Assembly (NCBI RefSeq): GCF_964204645.1
Contig: NC_134030.1
Span: forward strand, 5,082,278 to 5,146,277
DNA: 64,000 nt
Reading direction: 5' to 3'
Source: Tubulanus polymorphus
Taxonomy: Eukaryota; Nemertea; Palaeonemertea; Tubulaniformes; Tubulanidae
Shown here: piece after piece, positions 48,269 through 60,896 of the stretch
Layout: each line of letters begins with the position of its first letter
How positions within the stretch are numbered: the stretch's first letter is position 1
Notes under the pieces: generated by a model
Database searches by the model: none
Seen by the model: only the letters and a program-made list of their open reading frames with translations
Told to the model about the DNA's origin: nothing
Position numbers and translations under genes: made by a program

Positions 48269-48430
48269 TGACGTCATACACGAAGCGCCGCCCCGGAACC
48301 GCCTGTCGCATTACTCGCTCATTGTGATCAGTTTTGTGTCAGAACGTTAAACCTCGCCCACCGCATTCATCAAAGTCAATTAGTCAATTGTGGTATAAAA
48401 CACCCGATTTGCAAAGCGATACCTTCAGTT
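48269..48430 (+). promoter_or_regulatory. Evx core promoter
   Basis: A TATAAAA box at 48394-48400 is followed 31 bases later by an initiator TCAGTT at 48425-48430, the canonical spacing, so transcription probably starts at about 48,427. That leaves a 5' UTR of about 250 bases. A full CRE palindrome TGACGTCA sits at 48269-48276, and ATCAAAG (a possible Tcf/Lef site) at about 48,369. TCAGT is the typical protostome initiator. Confidence 0.7.
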
Positions 48431-48679
48431 AGCTTTAAGTGGCTCTCGACTCAAGCTGTGAGCTCTTTCAATAAGTTGGATTAGTAAAATAGCGGTCGCG
48501 TGTTCAGTGACACTGATACTTTCCTGACAATTTCCAGCTATCATCGAAATATTTTTTACCTGGATTCGATATTCTCAGAAGTTCGAAGTTTTTTAAAGGT
48601 TCGACGACCTCGTTAGTTGAAGCTGAATTGACCGATAGATTTTTTTATCAGCTCTCGCAAGTTAATCGCCTGAAGAAGA

Positions 48680-51600
48680 ATGCAATTTTTGACGATGCCG
48701 CCCGGGGGTGCTGATGATGATCGTTTGGACATGTCCTGTGAGGGGAGGCTGAGCCCGATGAGTAACAATGGGGACCACAGTATTGATGAAACCGGAAAAC
48801 GCGATCCGAACAAAAAAGGTAAAATCTTGTTCTAATTCATAGTACTATTTTTATTTGATTCTATAAAAATTTATCTCGAAGTCTCGATTTTGGTGTTCGA
48901 TACATTTTCTACATACTTGCGTTTTGCGAAAAATGTAAAAAATACATATGCAAGGAAATGAATTGGAAAGAAAAAATTACGTAATTTCATTAAGTTTTAT
49001 TCAAGATTCTTGTACAAAATTGGTGAGAATTGCAAAATTGATCACGGAATGACATTTAAGACGGTCGGAACATTTATTCAAATGTATAAGTTCACAGTTT
49101 TCATTGATACCGGTACCAAAGATTATTATGTCTTTTTATATTGATGTCGACTGTGTCAGGTTTTACAACGTGGACTCTTGAATTTACGATGATAAGGAAT
49201 TACAGAGTACGATATTCTTTCAAGAAGTTTCCTTCACTTTGAAAAATCGCTTTTCGATCACTAATTTGTGGCTACTGGCTGACCCAGTGACACGTAAACT
49301 GGTTACCCGTATGCACGGGCATAACCATGGAGTTTTTGAATACGATTCATTCACTGAGATTTTAATGGGATTTACAATTATCTATTTAAACTCTAATCGA
49401 CTATAACGACATCAGTTTATTGGGTAGCAACACTTCTCTATAGTTGAATTTGCACGAGTTAAATCGGATTTTAATTGACGGTAAACTCAGTCGATTTTAC
49501 GGATGATGAAAGCTATACGTTGTCTGAACAGTTGACTGAGGTTGTTGTTACAATCTTCAATCTAATGATTACTCTTGATAACTGTCTTTGTAGCAATAGC
49601 ATAAGGACATGTTAACAATTATTTTGCATTTATCAAAATATTCGGTAATGCTTTGGGCTATTCGTCCCCAAGAAACGGTTCCTATAACTGTATATAATCA
49701 ATTCAAAAATGTTTGGCCCGCTGTGATGATGATGCTCCGTTCGGATACGATTCCAACACGAATCATTTGCAAATGTAATTTTGAAAACCTGGACATAGAG
49801 TATGTGATAGTTCTGAAAGTTTAAAACTTTAAACCCAGAACGCAGAGTCGCTTTAAACCCAGAACCCAGAACTGTGGGAATGTGCCCTGAAAATCAATAG
49901 ATCAGTCGCGGCTAATATCAAATTTGCGTAGATGTGTTCTTCGAAAAATGTACAGTTGTGATCTGTTGACGAACTGATTTCATTATCAGTCATGTCTAAA
50001 CAGGTTTACAAGAGTGGCCGGAGGGCAAGATAAACATATTACGCAGTTACTGAAAATAATATCTCTTGAATTCTTGATCCAATCCAATAAAATTGACAAA
50101 CAAATGAGTGTTGATTGTAGAAAGGCTGATAATATGTTTATGGTCAACTTAAGTTAAAACAATCATTTTCCAAAACGATGATTCAGGTATTTCCCTTCGG
50201 GTTACAAATTGTTTCTCGATTTTACTACCTATTGTTTATTACTAGAATATTTGCGGGGTCGGTTGAAGATTCTTATAGGCAAATTAAGGATAATGTCATT
50301 ATTCGGATTAAGCCGATTAAACCTTATTAGATTAAGATAATTCCACTAATGAAATTTGATACGGAAAGAAAACAATTTTCTGCAATTGTTAGTGGAACAA
50401 TACAGCGGTGATCAGACGTAAAGGGATTTGAGTTTTAAATACCTGTCATTGCAGAGGATGTCTGCGTGCAGAGACGACGTACGTTTCATATTTTTTTTAC
50501 TGATTTACCCCGTTAACAAGTCATCAAATTCAGTTCAAGTCATCAAAAATTCGACAAAAGATTCTCAACAACTAGTATAATACGCTTACGATTTTAATTA
50601 CTGCGTAGTATTTAGGTGCTTGTAAAAACGTTTGATATATGCTGAGTCATAATAATATCGCCGACAAGTTTTTACATTCGTCCTGTGTCTGATTCTACTG
50701 ATAACCGTGGGAACGAAAGCTCATTAATAAAACGCGTATCGTAAAATCACATTATTTCAAAACGATTAGCGAAGACGTGTACTTAACTTTCGCCCAGCTA
50801 TTAATTACTGTTAAGTAGTCTGGCATTAGGCTCACAGACGCCGCACAATCTGCTCGGCCTTTCAGCAAATGTGCCTTCTGTAATTTCAGCAGTAATTCAC
50901 AGACCGGTTAAGACATGTTACACAAGACATCATACGACAAAACGTATATATAGAGACGAATATTAAGCATTGTTTTTGCATAATTAATTTATTCATTCGC
51001 CAATTTCTCCTCCATTAATATTAATTGTCGCGTTATCGAATCAATTATGCATCAGTTTAGTTGTTGCTGTTATGAAAATGTTATGGACACAAATAATATG
51101 ATAATAACATCATAATAATTATGTTTCATGGTTAGAATTCAAAAAGAAAACAGCAAGTTTTCATGAAAAAAAAACTTTGGACGTTATTCTTACAGTTATA
51201 CATTACATGTGGTTATATCTGTTGTATTATTTTGTAGAATTGGTCCCTCCAGAGGAGCCATCGTTTCGACGTTACAGAACGGCGTTTACTCGTGAACAGA
51301 TCGCCAGACTTGAGAAAGAATTCTACAGAGAAAGTTACGTTTCACGACCGAGACGCTGCGAACTCGCTGCACAATTGAATTTACCTGAGAGCACAATAAA
51401 GGTACGCGTGAATATGCAAGCGGAAATTTGGTATTCGAAACTTATCAATTCATTTTTTTGCCATTGAAACCGGGGTATACTAAGATATCTAATTATTGTT
51501 CTCATTCTTATTCGATCTATAGGTATGGTTTCAAAACCGCCGAATGAAAGATAAACGACAGCGAATGGCTTTGGCGTGGCCGTACGGTTTAGCCGATCCG

Positions 51601-52131
51601 AATTTCTACGCGTATCTGATGAATGCTGCCGCTGCCGGTCTGCCCTATAACCCGGCCGCCGCCGCTGCCCTGCCCGCTTCCCCTCTCGGCTACTACGCCA
51701 GCCTCGGGCTTCAACGAGCTGCCGCGTCGTACCATCCGTACAATTTTCCTAATCCGTTACGACCGCGTTCCGAGCATCTACCAAGCCCGTTAATGCGAGC
51801 GCCCGTTCCGCCGGAAATGATGATGCCACACCACCCGCTGGCTCCATCTAGCACCGAATTACCGCGAGAAATAGCCGGTCACGCGTCATCGCCATCGCTC
51901 AGCGCCGGTCATCACGGACTCATGCGACCCCATCACACAGCAGCTACAATATCAGACACTGCCCATGATCCGTGTAATAGCTACCCACTTACCTCGCCTC
52001 CAGTTACATCATCACCAACGTCATCACCACCGTCAACAGTACCAACAACGGCTGCTACAGCAACTAAAGACAAATCGATCACTACCACACCCAAACTATT
52101 TCAACCATACAAAGACAATACCGATTCGTGA
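48680..52131 (+). CDS. Evx: Even-skipped-class homeobox transcription factor
   Basis: Homeodomain repressor used in posterior patterning and neuronal identity. Three exons, 48680-48818, 51238-51401 and 51523-52131, give 303 residues. The ATG has an in-frame TGA three codons upstream. The homeodomain spans residues 56-115 ([54 protein letters not shown]) with W103 and N105 as helix-3 residues. The second intron splits it at the K46/V47 position usual in Evx. Downstream come [15 protein letters not shown], an Ala-rich stretch, and Ser/Pro/Thr-rich sequence. The C-terminus has LFQPYK, like the Groucho-recruiting LFKPY motif of fly Eve. The N-terminus (55 residues) is short compared with vertebrate EVX1/2. 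The first intron is 2.4 kb. Confidence 0.96.
48819..51237 (+). other. Evx intron 1
   Basis: No coding potential or transposon recognised. Near the 3' end (about 50,978-51,052) there is a cluster of TAATTA and ATTAAT cores and a TTATGCAT motif, possible homeodomain or POU sites, hinting at an intronic enhancer. Confidence 0.5.
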
Positions 52132-53215
52132 GTCAGGACAATAAGCCTTCCTATTTTCTGGAAGCCAAAATTGAGTCGATCCAGTCTGAAATTCAAATCT
52201 CCAAAGATCGTGCATCTAAGATAAATCTTTAGAATCATTTCTTATTCGTCATACGCTGAAGTAAGAATTACGATTTCAGGTGCAAACACTTTTTGATCTC
52301 AAAAAAACATATCATTTACTATCATTACGAAGCTTTAAAAAGTAACTACTTTAAAAATTGTAAATATAGATTTATTAAATGTTAAATTAGAAACGAAACC
52401 CTTCATCTAAGACATTATTTCTCCATGAAATCTAGGCATAATCCTTTTCCCAAGGATTGGTAAAAAGTTAACAATTTTAAGGAGAAATTGTTAAAAAAGT
52501 ATTTTATCAAATGAAATGTAAAAATATCTGTGATTATCATTAGAATTTATACATAAGCGAATAATGTGTTGTACATATCTATGTATTCAAATGTATATGA
52601 TAATAATTATTTCTATTTAAGTATATATATATACGCAGTTTGTTATTTATTTCTTGATATTTTTTCTTCTCCTTTGTTCTGTTGACCTGCTTCCGGTGTG
52701 TGAAAGTGTGGAACAGCAATCGAGAAAAGACCACGACAAAATGAGGATTTAAAAAAATGTCCGTTTTAGTATGAATTCCATTTTTATATGAATTGATTGA
52801 AATATTGCTAGTTGGTGCGAGTCTATGATCTACTTTAAGACTGCGTAAAAACAGGCCCGTGACCGTAGCGACCGAAAGCCCGAAAATTGTCAGTGCTTCA
52901 AAAAGTCAGTGTCAAAAGTGCCGGGTCAAGATTTTCTCGAAATTTTGATACAATTTTCATGTTTATCTTTGATAAGATTAAAACTAATCCATTCTCAAAT
53001 GATTCATTCAGGAACATGTTTTTAGAGTCGTCCTATTACAACAAAGAAGTAAAAAGTGCCCTTTTTTCTTGAATTGGAACTGCCCCTGAGAAAAGCTCGG
53101 CATCTATCACCGTTTCTTCTGGTGTTTTGTTGATGATTGTTGAAATTGAAGAAGAAAGTTCGCAATGATTCCCCAAATCGACAATTCAATTTCGAATAAA
53201 TGATGTATTAATGTA
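52132..53215 (+). other. Probable Evx 3' UTR and 3' flank
   Basis: No exon recognised. The clearest AATAAA on the plus strand is at about 53,194 (CGAATAAATGATG), which would give a 3' UTR of about 1.1 kb. A TA-rich run lies at about 52,620-52,634. Confidence 0.35.
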
Positions 53216-53549
53216 GCATGTGAAAATACGACAATTTCAGGGCAATGCGTGTAAGTTCAATTAGATAGCCGTCATTTAAACATAATGAATCTATTCGCCG
53301 GCGTCATGTTCATTGATTAACTCGTGCGGCAGACGAACGAAATTGCCTCGCACGAAAATCCACTTCGCACCAAAACGACAAAAACCATTCGGTTTCCACA
53401 CAATAATCGCAGATGGTCAGCGGCTAAGTTTAATTGGCCGCGTTGTTACAGACCAAATAATCATTTGACGTCGTTCCGCTAATGACTGAGATCATTATGA
53501 TTCAGATGCGGCTGAGTATTAATTTGTTGCGCGGTTGACGATTCGAACA

Positions 53550-53622
53550 ATGAACGATCTCACACATGACGCGTCACCGAAACAATTTCAACAAATACAG
53601 AAAGTTGTGCTTCGATTTGAAG
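53550..53622 (+). CDS. Weak candidate initial exon
   Basis: ATG opens 24 codons (MNDLTHDASPKQFQQIQKVV) and then a strong donor (GAAG then GTGAGTTTT), phase 1. An acceptor at about 54,366 could extend it only briefly before a stop. Product unknown. Confidence 0.2.
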
Positions 53623-54297
53623 GTGAGTTTTATGAGCGTTTTATGACTATTGGTCAGTCCTGACCAACTGTCATCACCACCGAGTTGAGCCCATATATAC
53701 TGCCATCTTTATTCCTTTGATCCACCGCATCGGCACCCTGTCCTTCGAATGGTCGTATAAACTAGTTCATACAATGTCAATGTTATCGGAATTTTTAGAA
53801 TTTCAAAGAACCGGATGATAAAAGATCGGGAGTGTTGACTTTGCAGTGAGAACCCCTCAGATCTCAAATCATGTGCACAAAAATCATGATTGTATGATAG
53901 ATGTGAGAAGAAAATGGCTTAGAACTTGTGGTGGCCGGGGGTAAATTAACCGGAATTCAGTCGCGTGTTTCACCTCTGGAAACCATAATACGCACTTATG
54001 TCGTCCCAGGTGAGTAGGGCTCCTCAATTTGACGAAGTAGCATTATTTTCGGTCGTCTTTTAAACGTCTCGCGGGTCGTCAATTTACGCGACACCGATCA
54101 TGACACCGAACTTTCTTCGTTTCTTATATTACTGTTCCCTGGAGCCGCAGTTTTGCATGCCACCCGCTCATGATCTGAACCGTCATCAAAGCCGTATTTA
54201 TTAAGACAGAGCCACTCACGGTTCAGTCATGATAGCCCGTCATTAGGCGCTAAAACGACCCTCTTGACACCGTGAATATTGCCTCCCGGCCGCCGAG

Positions 54298-54313
54298 GCG
54301 CCCCCTAGGGACC
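54298..54313 (-). promoter_or_regulatory. CTCF-like motif
   Basis: GCGCCCCCTAGGGACC, read on the minus strand as GGTCCCTAGGGGGCGC, carries the AGGGGGCGC core of the CTCF consensus. It lies in a local GC-rich patch 2.2 kb past Evx. Confidence 0.3.
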
Positions 54314-55348
54314 AGGCGGTGCGTGGTCGGCGCAATGAACGACAGTTATTCAAACTTTCATTCCAGGTTGGAGCCGTGAAAATTGTATCGGCTGTTATCA
54401 TGTGTTTGACCGGAATGACGGTGCTTGGACGTGTTTTATCTAATTTTCACGGCAGGGACACAAACCCATTACGAGCGTTGACGAACACTAAAAACCCGTC
54501 GCAACTCATCTGTGACCATTGTTATGCAGGAAAAACCATAGTGGAACAGTCTCACATTCTTTGAGCGATTTCCGCCAAATCTGAGAATATCGTATGTTCT
54601 GTGAGGATAGCTAGAATATTTATAAATCCGATTGAATGGTTCCTAGAATTATATTTTCTTACATTGTCCTCTTTTTCGGTTCAAATAATCACCATTTTAA
54701 CGGGTTGATTAAAACATTTCACTCTCAGAACCTCCGACATGAACCGTTTGTGCCGTGTGATCCACAACGACATCGGAGTCCATTAAACATATGTAATTGG
54801 TTTGCAGATTCTGAAATCTTTATTAAAATGCTAATTTAACGGTTCATTTGAGGTCTCTGTATGATAATGATGCCATCCGGGGCCACGCAGCTGGCACGAG
54901 GCATTATACATCCCCGACTTATCTGACGACTTTCTGATGAAACCACGCGCATCACCGGTCATTAACTAAACTCAGCAGCAATATGCGTTTGACCGAGCTA
55001 TGAATGATGTATCATCAGAGCCATTCGCTGAAGTTAAGTTGTAACAATAACCAAATATTTGAAAACCTAACGCATTCCATACGATGCCGACTGTAGGGAA
55101 ACAGCCGAAAAGTAAACGCCGTTCGTCAGATTTTAGGTCTCTGGCAACGACCGGAGTCTCTGTTTCGTCTGAGCCGTTGAACGGTTGCAACGAGTCGCAC
55201 ATACGTTCCTTTGCAACGCGATGTCTCTTCCAGTCGTGTTGCAGTCGACTGCAAAAAAGGGTGGGCATCTGATCGACAAATACCCAACCTCATTGATTCC
55301 GATCATGACCTCATTGATCACCCCGTTGATTATCCAACGGCCTGCCTC

Positions 55349-55523
55349 TTTACACCATGAGGTGCTGCCGCTATGCTCATCGTTAGCGGATTTTTCATAC
55401 ACGAACATGATCCGACTCTGGCAGTCAACGGACCGCGCAAGAAATTAATTGCCAGAGTCGGTTCATATTAGTGTATGAAAAATCCGCTATCGATAAATAT
55501 AGCGGCAGCACCTCATGGTGTAA
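55349..55523. repeat. Foldback element, arms of about 74 bp
   Basis: The left arm 55349-55422 (TTTACACCATGAGGTGCTGC...) and right arm 55451-55523 (...GCAGCACCTCATGGTGTAAA) are inverted with a few mismatches and a small indel, around a 28-base spacer. Both arms include TATGAAAAATCCGCTA (or its complement). No coding capacity; probably a decayed MITE. Confidence 0.85.
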
Positions 55524-56482
55524 ATGAGATATCTAAAGCACAACCAGTTCTAGGGACCCAATGAAGGAATATTATGATATTGACACGAAGATAAAAACAT
55601 TGAAAAAATACATCATAAGTGGCAAAATTTTACTGCCATTCAGAGAATTGAAGCTTATTTCAGAAATACGAAGTAGTGGCGTACTTCAGTTCGCCAGAAT
55701 AGAACAGAAGTGGCGGAGGTTGGTTATCTGTCGATCAGATGTCACTGGGGATACGGTTCATTAAATTGAGCGTAGGGCGACGAGCGGTAAGCGCGCTTAA
55801 GCAGAAGATATTGTTTACAATACCAGAAAGATTAACGCACCCGATATTTAGCCAATTATCTCAAGTGGATAGGTTTAAAGATTCATCAAGATTTACGGCC
55901 AACAACGTCCCAAAGGAGTACGTCATTGCAGATTTCACCCTTTCAAAAACTCGTCTTGAATACACCTTCTATTCTCATTTATCTTGAACCCGATACAAAT
56001 TTGTTAAAAAGCTCAGCCCAGGTCAAAGTCTTAGGTCTCCTGTTTCTGACTTCCTTGGAAAAGTTAATTACCAACCAATAACTAATAATAATTCATCTAT
56101 CTTATTGATAACTTTGTATAACTAAATTTATTCAGTCATACTGATCATCGTCAGGCCAGCTGAGAATTACATATAATTTAGAACTACACGTGAATACAAT
56201 GAATTTATAGAATTATCGAGTAGAAATATGTTATGTGGCTCCACATGTGGCTTTAGCCTCAGTCCAGCTGAAACTACTGTAGGTCACGCGATGTCTAATC
56301 AGTGCCTTAGTTCATGTCATTTGCAGGATGCATTATTCAAAAACGTGTCGATCAACCTGGACAAAAAATGAATAAAACGCAACTTGATTTAACAGTGAAT
56401 CATGAATAAAACAAATCGAATTTGTGATTCATGTAAGAAAATTGGTTTGAACTAATGGTTCAAATGAAAACAGATTTTCTAG

Positions 56483-59400
56483 CTAGCACACTTTTGAATT
56501 CGTTAAGTGACTTGAAATTAGACGAACTTTTTTGTTGAATAAATACCTCAGTTTTTGTTCGTAAGTCGATCTTTGTTGACGCAGCAGTTGTAACATGGAG
56601 TCATTAGTGAATTCATCTCCCGATGAATCGGGCTCAACTACTCGCTGATGTTCTGTTGATGTTTCTGGCGATATCGAATCCTTGGTTTCACGGTCAGACG
56701 CAGGTTTTTCAGTAGACTCATGCAGTTCCATTGTTTCATCCTCCGAAAATGAAAACAACCGATCAGAGACGACCTGCGTGAGATTAAAGTGATCAAGTTT
56801 CTTGTTATAAAATTACCATACTGATATTTTGTACATTAGCAGGTGGCCACTTTCCATCAATTCACAGATTCTTTGAATCATGTTATAACTAAAAATTGAG
56901 GAATTTCTCACTTTAAAATGTTACAATTTATTCATTTTTTGTCAATCAAGCGGCCAATCCAAATTCCCTGAGTTTTCCAGGTTTTTTTTTGCAATAAATG
57001 TCAAATTTCTTGAATTTTCCCTGATTTTTGTCGAGATTTTTCTGATTCCCTGAGTTTTTTAGGTCTCTGCCCAAACTGAGTAGACCCCTCATAACTCAAA
57101 TCCATTAGCCTTAGGACCAATGATCTTTGTTTGAGACAATGACAAAGACATCAATTCACATTCTGCTGCAATGGTTTCAAGAGTGTTAGAGTTGAATAAT
57201 AAGTTAAGTGATAATTCGAGTTAAGAGGCGTCTACTCTATATGACACAATCTAGAAACCAGCAGTTTTTAAATCACCTGTCCAATTGTTTGTTTAACTGT
57301 TTCAGTCTTTCTAGTCGGCATGGTTACTGGCATTTTGCGCGATTTTTTACGATCCTTTCGTCGTACGGACATCCGTTTCAAATCGGAGTCAGATTTCTGA
57401 TCGTCCGTCGTCGATTCATCTTCCACCGATTCGGAAATGCGTAATTTCTGCTGCGTCGTTGCTTTCATTTTGTGTTTCAATTTTTCGGGTTTTTGTTCAG
57501 CTGGTGGATTTTTGTCCGCCTCATCTGAAACAGTTCAACGGTTCACAATTAATGATTTTGTACTACTGTTGTGTGTTGAAAACCCCATTAAAAATCAACA
57601 TCACCGTTATTAACAGCAACCCACGATGTAAATCTAAGAGGATCAACAGAGGATAGGAAAAACTGAGAAAAGTTTCAACTGTGGAGAACATTGAAAAAGG
57701 AGAAACTGATTTTTATCAATCTGTTAATATCTCTTTAAGAGAGCTTCCTGGTATAAAATAATAACCCCCTATCATTGTAACTATGATTGTCATTTCAAGA
57801 ACCCTGAAGATGGTTGTTTAAATTCATATTGTCAAGTTTCGCTTAATGATATTCATCAAGACTGAAAATATACTACATCTTGAAAATATATTACATCTTG
57901 AAAGTCGTTTCCTTAAAGGATTAATAATTACCCGAGTGCTTCGCATCTTTCCGAACAATAGACAGGAATAGTTTACACAATTCAGGATGAATATTGTCAC
58001 GGTTTGATTCCATATAATTCAGTAAGTTCTCCCTCGGGGAAGCCGTTAACTCCACTGCTTCCCCTGGTTGCGTTTGTTCCTGTGGCAGCTGTATTTGCAG
58101 TCCTTGCCTTGAATCGCATGCTGCATCAGTATTCTTATCCAGTTCAGCCAACGCTGAATTTGAATCAGTTTCGTGCATTTTTTGAGTATCCTCTTCCTGC
58201 TTTGGCTGCGACTGTTCTACGGATTTCTCCTTGATTCTGGGTGCTATGTTCTGTTGATGTGGACATGGAACTAGATCGCACAATAAATGTAAATGAGGCT
58301 CCACCTGATCACCAGGTTTTCGTGTCAAAGTTGGACTTGCTATTTGCGGAGTGTATTTTTCAGTTTTTTTAGCGTGTGTGCTGGTGCTTGGTTGTGGCTC
58401 GGAATGTTCAGATGGAGGAGGGAAATCTGAATTGGCCGGAACTGATTTCAAAGCTGGACTGCTGCCATTGTCTAAACCGACTGATTTAGGAGTAAGTAAC
58501 ATAGGATCTGGAACCTGAAGTGGAAAAATATCCAAAATCATTAAGAGCACAATTAAGTGGAGTTTCAGATCAGAGAATCCAAAATGTTCTGATATCAATA
58601 TTTCCATGACCCTTGACCAAAAAATTCCCTGATCAAATTATAAGATATCCTCAGTGGGGACTGTTTTCCCCTTTGTTACTTTTGTCAGCAGAAAGAACAA
58701 CAAGACACCAAAAACCTCAATTCCATGTCTTTCAAGTAATTAGTCAGAACTCCTGATTTTCCCTGCTGATATGTGCCACTATATTATTCTTTTGTCATGG
58801 TTATTAACTGAAATAACTTTCTAAAATCTTCATTCTTTCACAGAGTACTAAATGAAATTCTATACTTTACCATCAGTGGTTTGAATGACAGTTGGTTGTG
58901 TGTGGGAGGAGTTTGCCGAGCGATTTCCAGTCGACGTCGCATGCGCCATTGCTGTAAGATGTCATCGTGCGGTTTTCTCTCGATGGCTGCGCTTCGTTTT
59001 AATAGATCGGGATATTTTCCTTGGAGAAAACTTTTCATTGAAGACGAACTCAATTTATTTGCAACATTTTCTTTGTCTGAAATCGAAGTTGCATTCATAC
59101 AATTCATGTTTCTTTTGAAACGACAAAATTTAACGCGCTACCATTTCTTTACCGGCTTTAACTTTTGGAGGTAATATTTTAGTGAATTCTGGACGATAAG
59201 GAGCCTCATCAACTGAACCGCCACCAGCACTACTAGGTGATGTACTTCCTAAGCCATCTGTACTAACAATCGGTCCTGAACTTAACGCCGACTCACTGCA
59301 ATAACATAAAGAACGTTTGCAATTCAAATTGATTAAAGAACATCGATTTGTCTGATTGAGAAAGTGAATTAACTTGATAAGATAAAAGGTAAATCCTTCC

Positions 59401-60896
59401 ATATATTTTCATTATATCTGACCATTTTTGAATATGGAATATATACCAATGATTACTCACCTAACTTCAATGAGGTTATCCGCCAATGTTTGGAGTTTTC
59501 TTGTTTCTTCATCAATTGGAGACATTGGCAATCGATCCTTACTCTGAATCTACAAAACATAAATAGAACATCTTACTGATGAATAAAAACAAACAGAATG
59601 TAAATATTGCCAGAAATAGATTTTGATGACTAAATAGACTTCAATCTTACTGGGAATTTATCATTGTACGGAGCTAACAGTATACGTGATGATTGGTGTT
59701 TAGTTTTATCGCTTGGAGAACTATCATCAATCGGAGTAGAACTACGCTCCGGGACTGGAGCAGGCTTCAACCACCAGAAGTCTTTCTTTTCATCAGGTTT
59801 TTGGCGTTCTTCGCGACTGGTTGGTTGTCCATAGCGAAAACGGCTGATATACCTGAACACACCAATGAAAAAGAAATACAAACACGCCGTAAAGTCTCGA
59901 CAATATGAGATGTGCTGGGTGGTGTAAGCTATTGGTTACTGGTCTGCCAATCTATGTTTATAACTGTTCGTCTCGGGCTTCGACACCCTGGACCTACTAA
60001 TAATGTCTTTGGATAAAAGCTAGTACTCTTAAGTGGGTCGAGGGATAAAAAAAATTGATAATTGTCCTACTTTTCAAGCGTTGATTGAGACTCTTTGGTC
60101 GATTGTTCTTTAGTCTGTTTCTGAGGAATGTAATCAAGGAACGGCCACTGAATGTCGGAGCTGACTGGACTGACGACATCGCCGGGGATACTGCACAGAA
60201 AAATAAATATATAATTAGAATAAGGTAATGACCACAGCTCATAATAAGAGATATAAACACAATCATGTAGAACTTCTTTCCAAAAATCATTCGAATGGTT
60301 CTTCACAAAATCTACAATGTCCACCTTCTGGAATATATATGCAAAACTTGAAAAAAATATATGAAAAGAAATTTAATACTTTGATGAATGGAACCTCCTT
60401 CATTTTACTTTTTGATCTTCATTTCTATTTCTTACCCGATGGTAGATGGTCTTTCGCTAGTCGGCCAAGACTCATCTAATTTTGCCGAAACTGCATCATC
60501 TCCGGGACTGGAAACAGTGTTCACTCGATACTGATTACTACCAGTTAAAAACTCTTCCGTTTCAGGGCTGTTTTTCTTTTGTAGCTCCATTTTCTGAATG
60601 ACTGGTGAAGAATGTTCGGGGCTACTTAAAAACGTCTGAAATATTTATGAAAAAAGTGTCGGCATTTCTTCGAACAGTGTTTGTATATCGAACTACTGAC
60701 TTTTTCAAGCACCGAGTCAACAAGAAAACTCATTTTTGGTTTTCAGTACATATAGCTCTTTTCAAAATGACCCCTTTTAGTCATGATATCCTATAATGAC
60801 TATTAATTCATTACCCTTTTCTCCTTTTTAGAAATATTTCTCTCTGGTGATGGGTAATAAAATGCTTTTTGTAATGGTTCTTCGTAAAAAGGGTTC
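56483..60896 (-). CDS. PROSER3-like proline/serine-rich protein, 5' end not found
   Basis: Ten exons in transcript order: 60896-60815, 60635-60436, 60190-60071, 59852-59651, 59549-59461, 59295-59153, 59076-58871, 58514-57932, 57524-57277, 56773-56483. Every junction is GT-AG and in phase, giving about 720 residues without the missing first exon. Conserved-looking blocks are NPFYEEPLQKAFYYPSPE, DESWPTSE, KYISRFRYGQPTSREERQ with DFWWLKPAPVPERS, LPMSPIDEETRKLQTLADNL, and DDILQQWRMRRRLEIARQ. The end has DEFTNDSMLQLLRQQRSTYE. These recall vertebrate PROSER3 (C19orf55), recognised from memory and not checked. The rest is Ser/Pro/Glu/Gln-rich and disordered, with a basic patch (VRRKDRKKSRKM). The last exon may instead splice at a GTATTT donor to an unseen exon. 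Confidence 0.75.
56840..57072. mobile_element. Dispersed hAT-like MITE, copy C (diverged)
   Basis: It starts CAGGTGGCCACTT and carries the AATTCCCTGAGTTTTCCAGG and CCCTGATTTTTG motifs seen in copies A and B. The ends are degraded. It lies in the last intron of the PROSER3-like gene; a further fragment (TTCCCTGATCAAATT) lies at about 58,621. Confidence 0.45.

Noticed and set aside
48680-52131. Assigning the homeobox gene to a Hox class
   Set aside because: The homeodomain ([39 protein letters not shown]), intron position and LFQPYK tail are specific to Evx; no hexapeptide is present.
57921-58607. Reading the PROSER3-like exon on to KHSGNY and a stop as an independent 228-codon gene
   Set aside because: GTAATT after KHSG is a donor in phase with the next exon, and the upstream end has a good acceptor at VPDPM.
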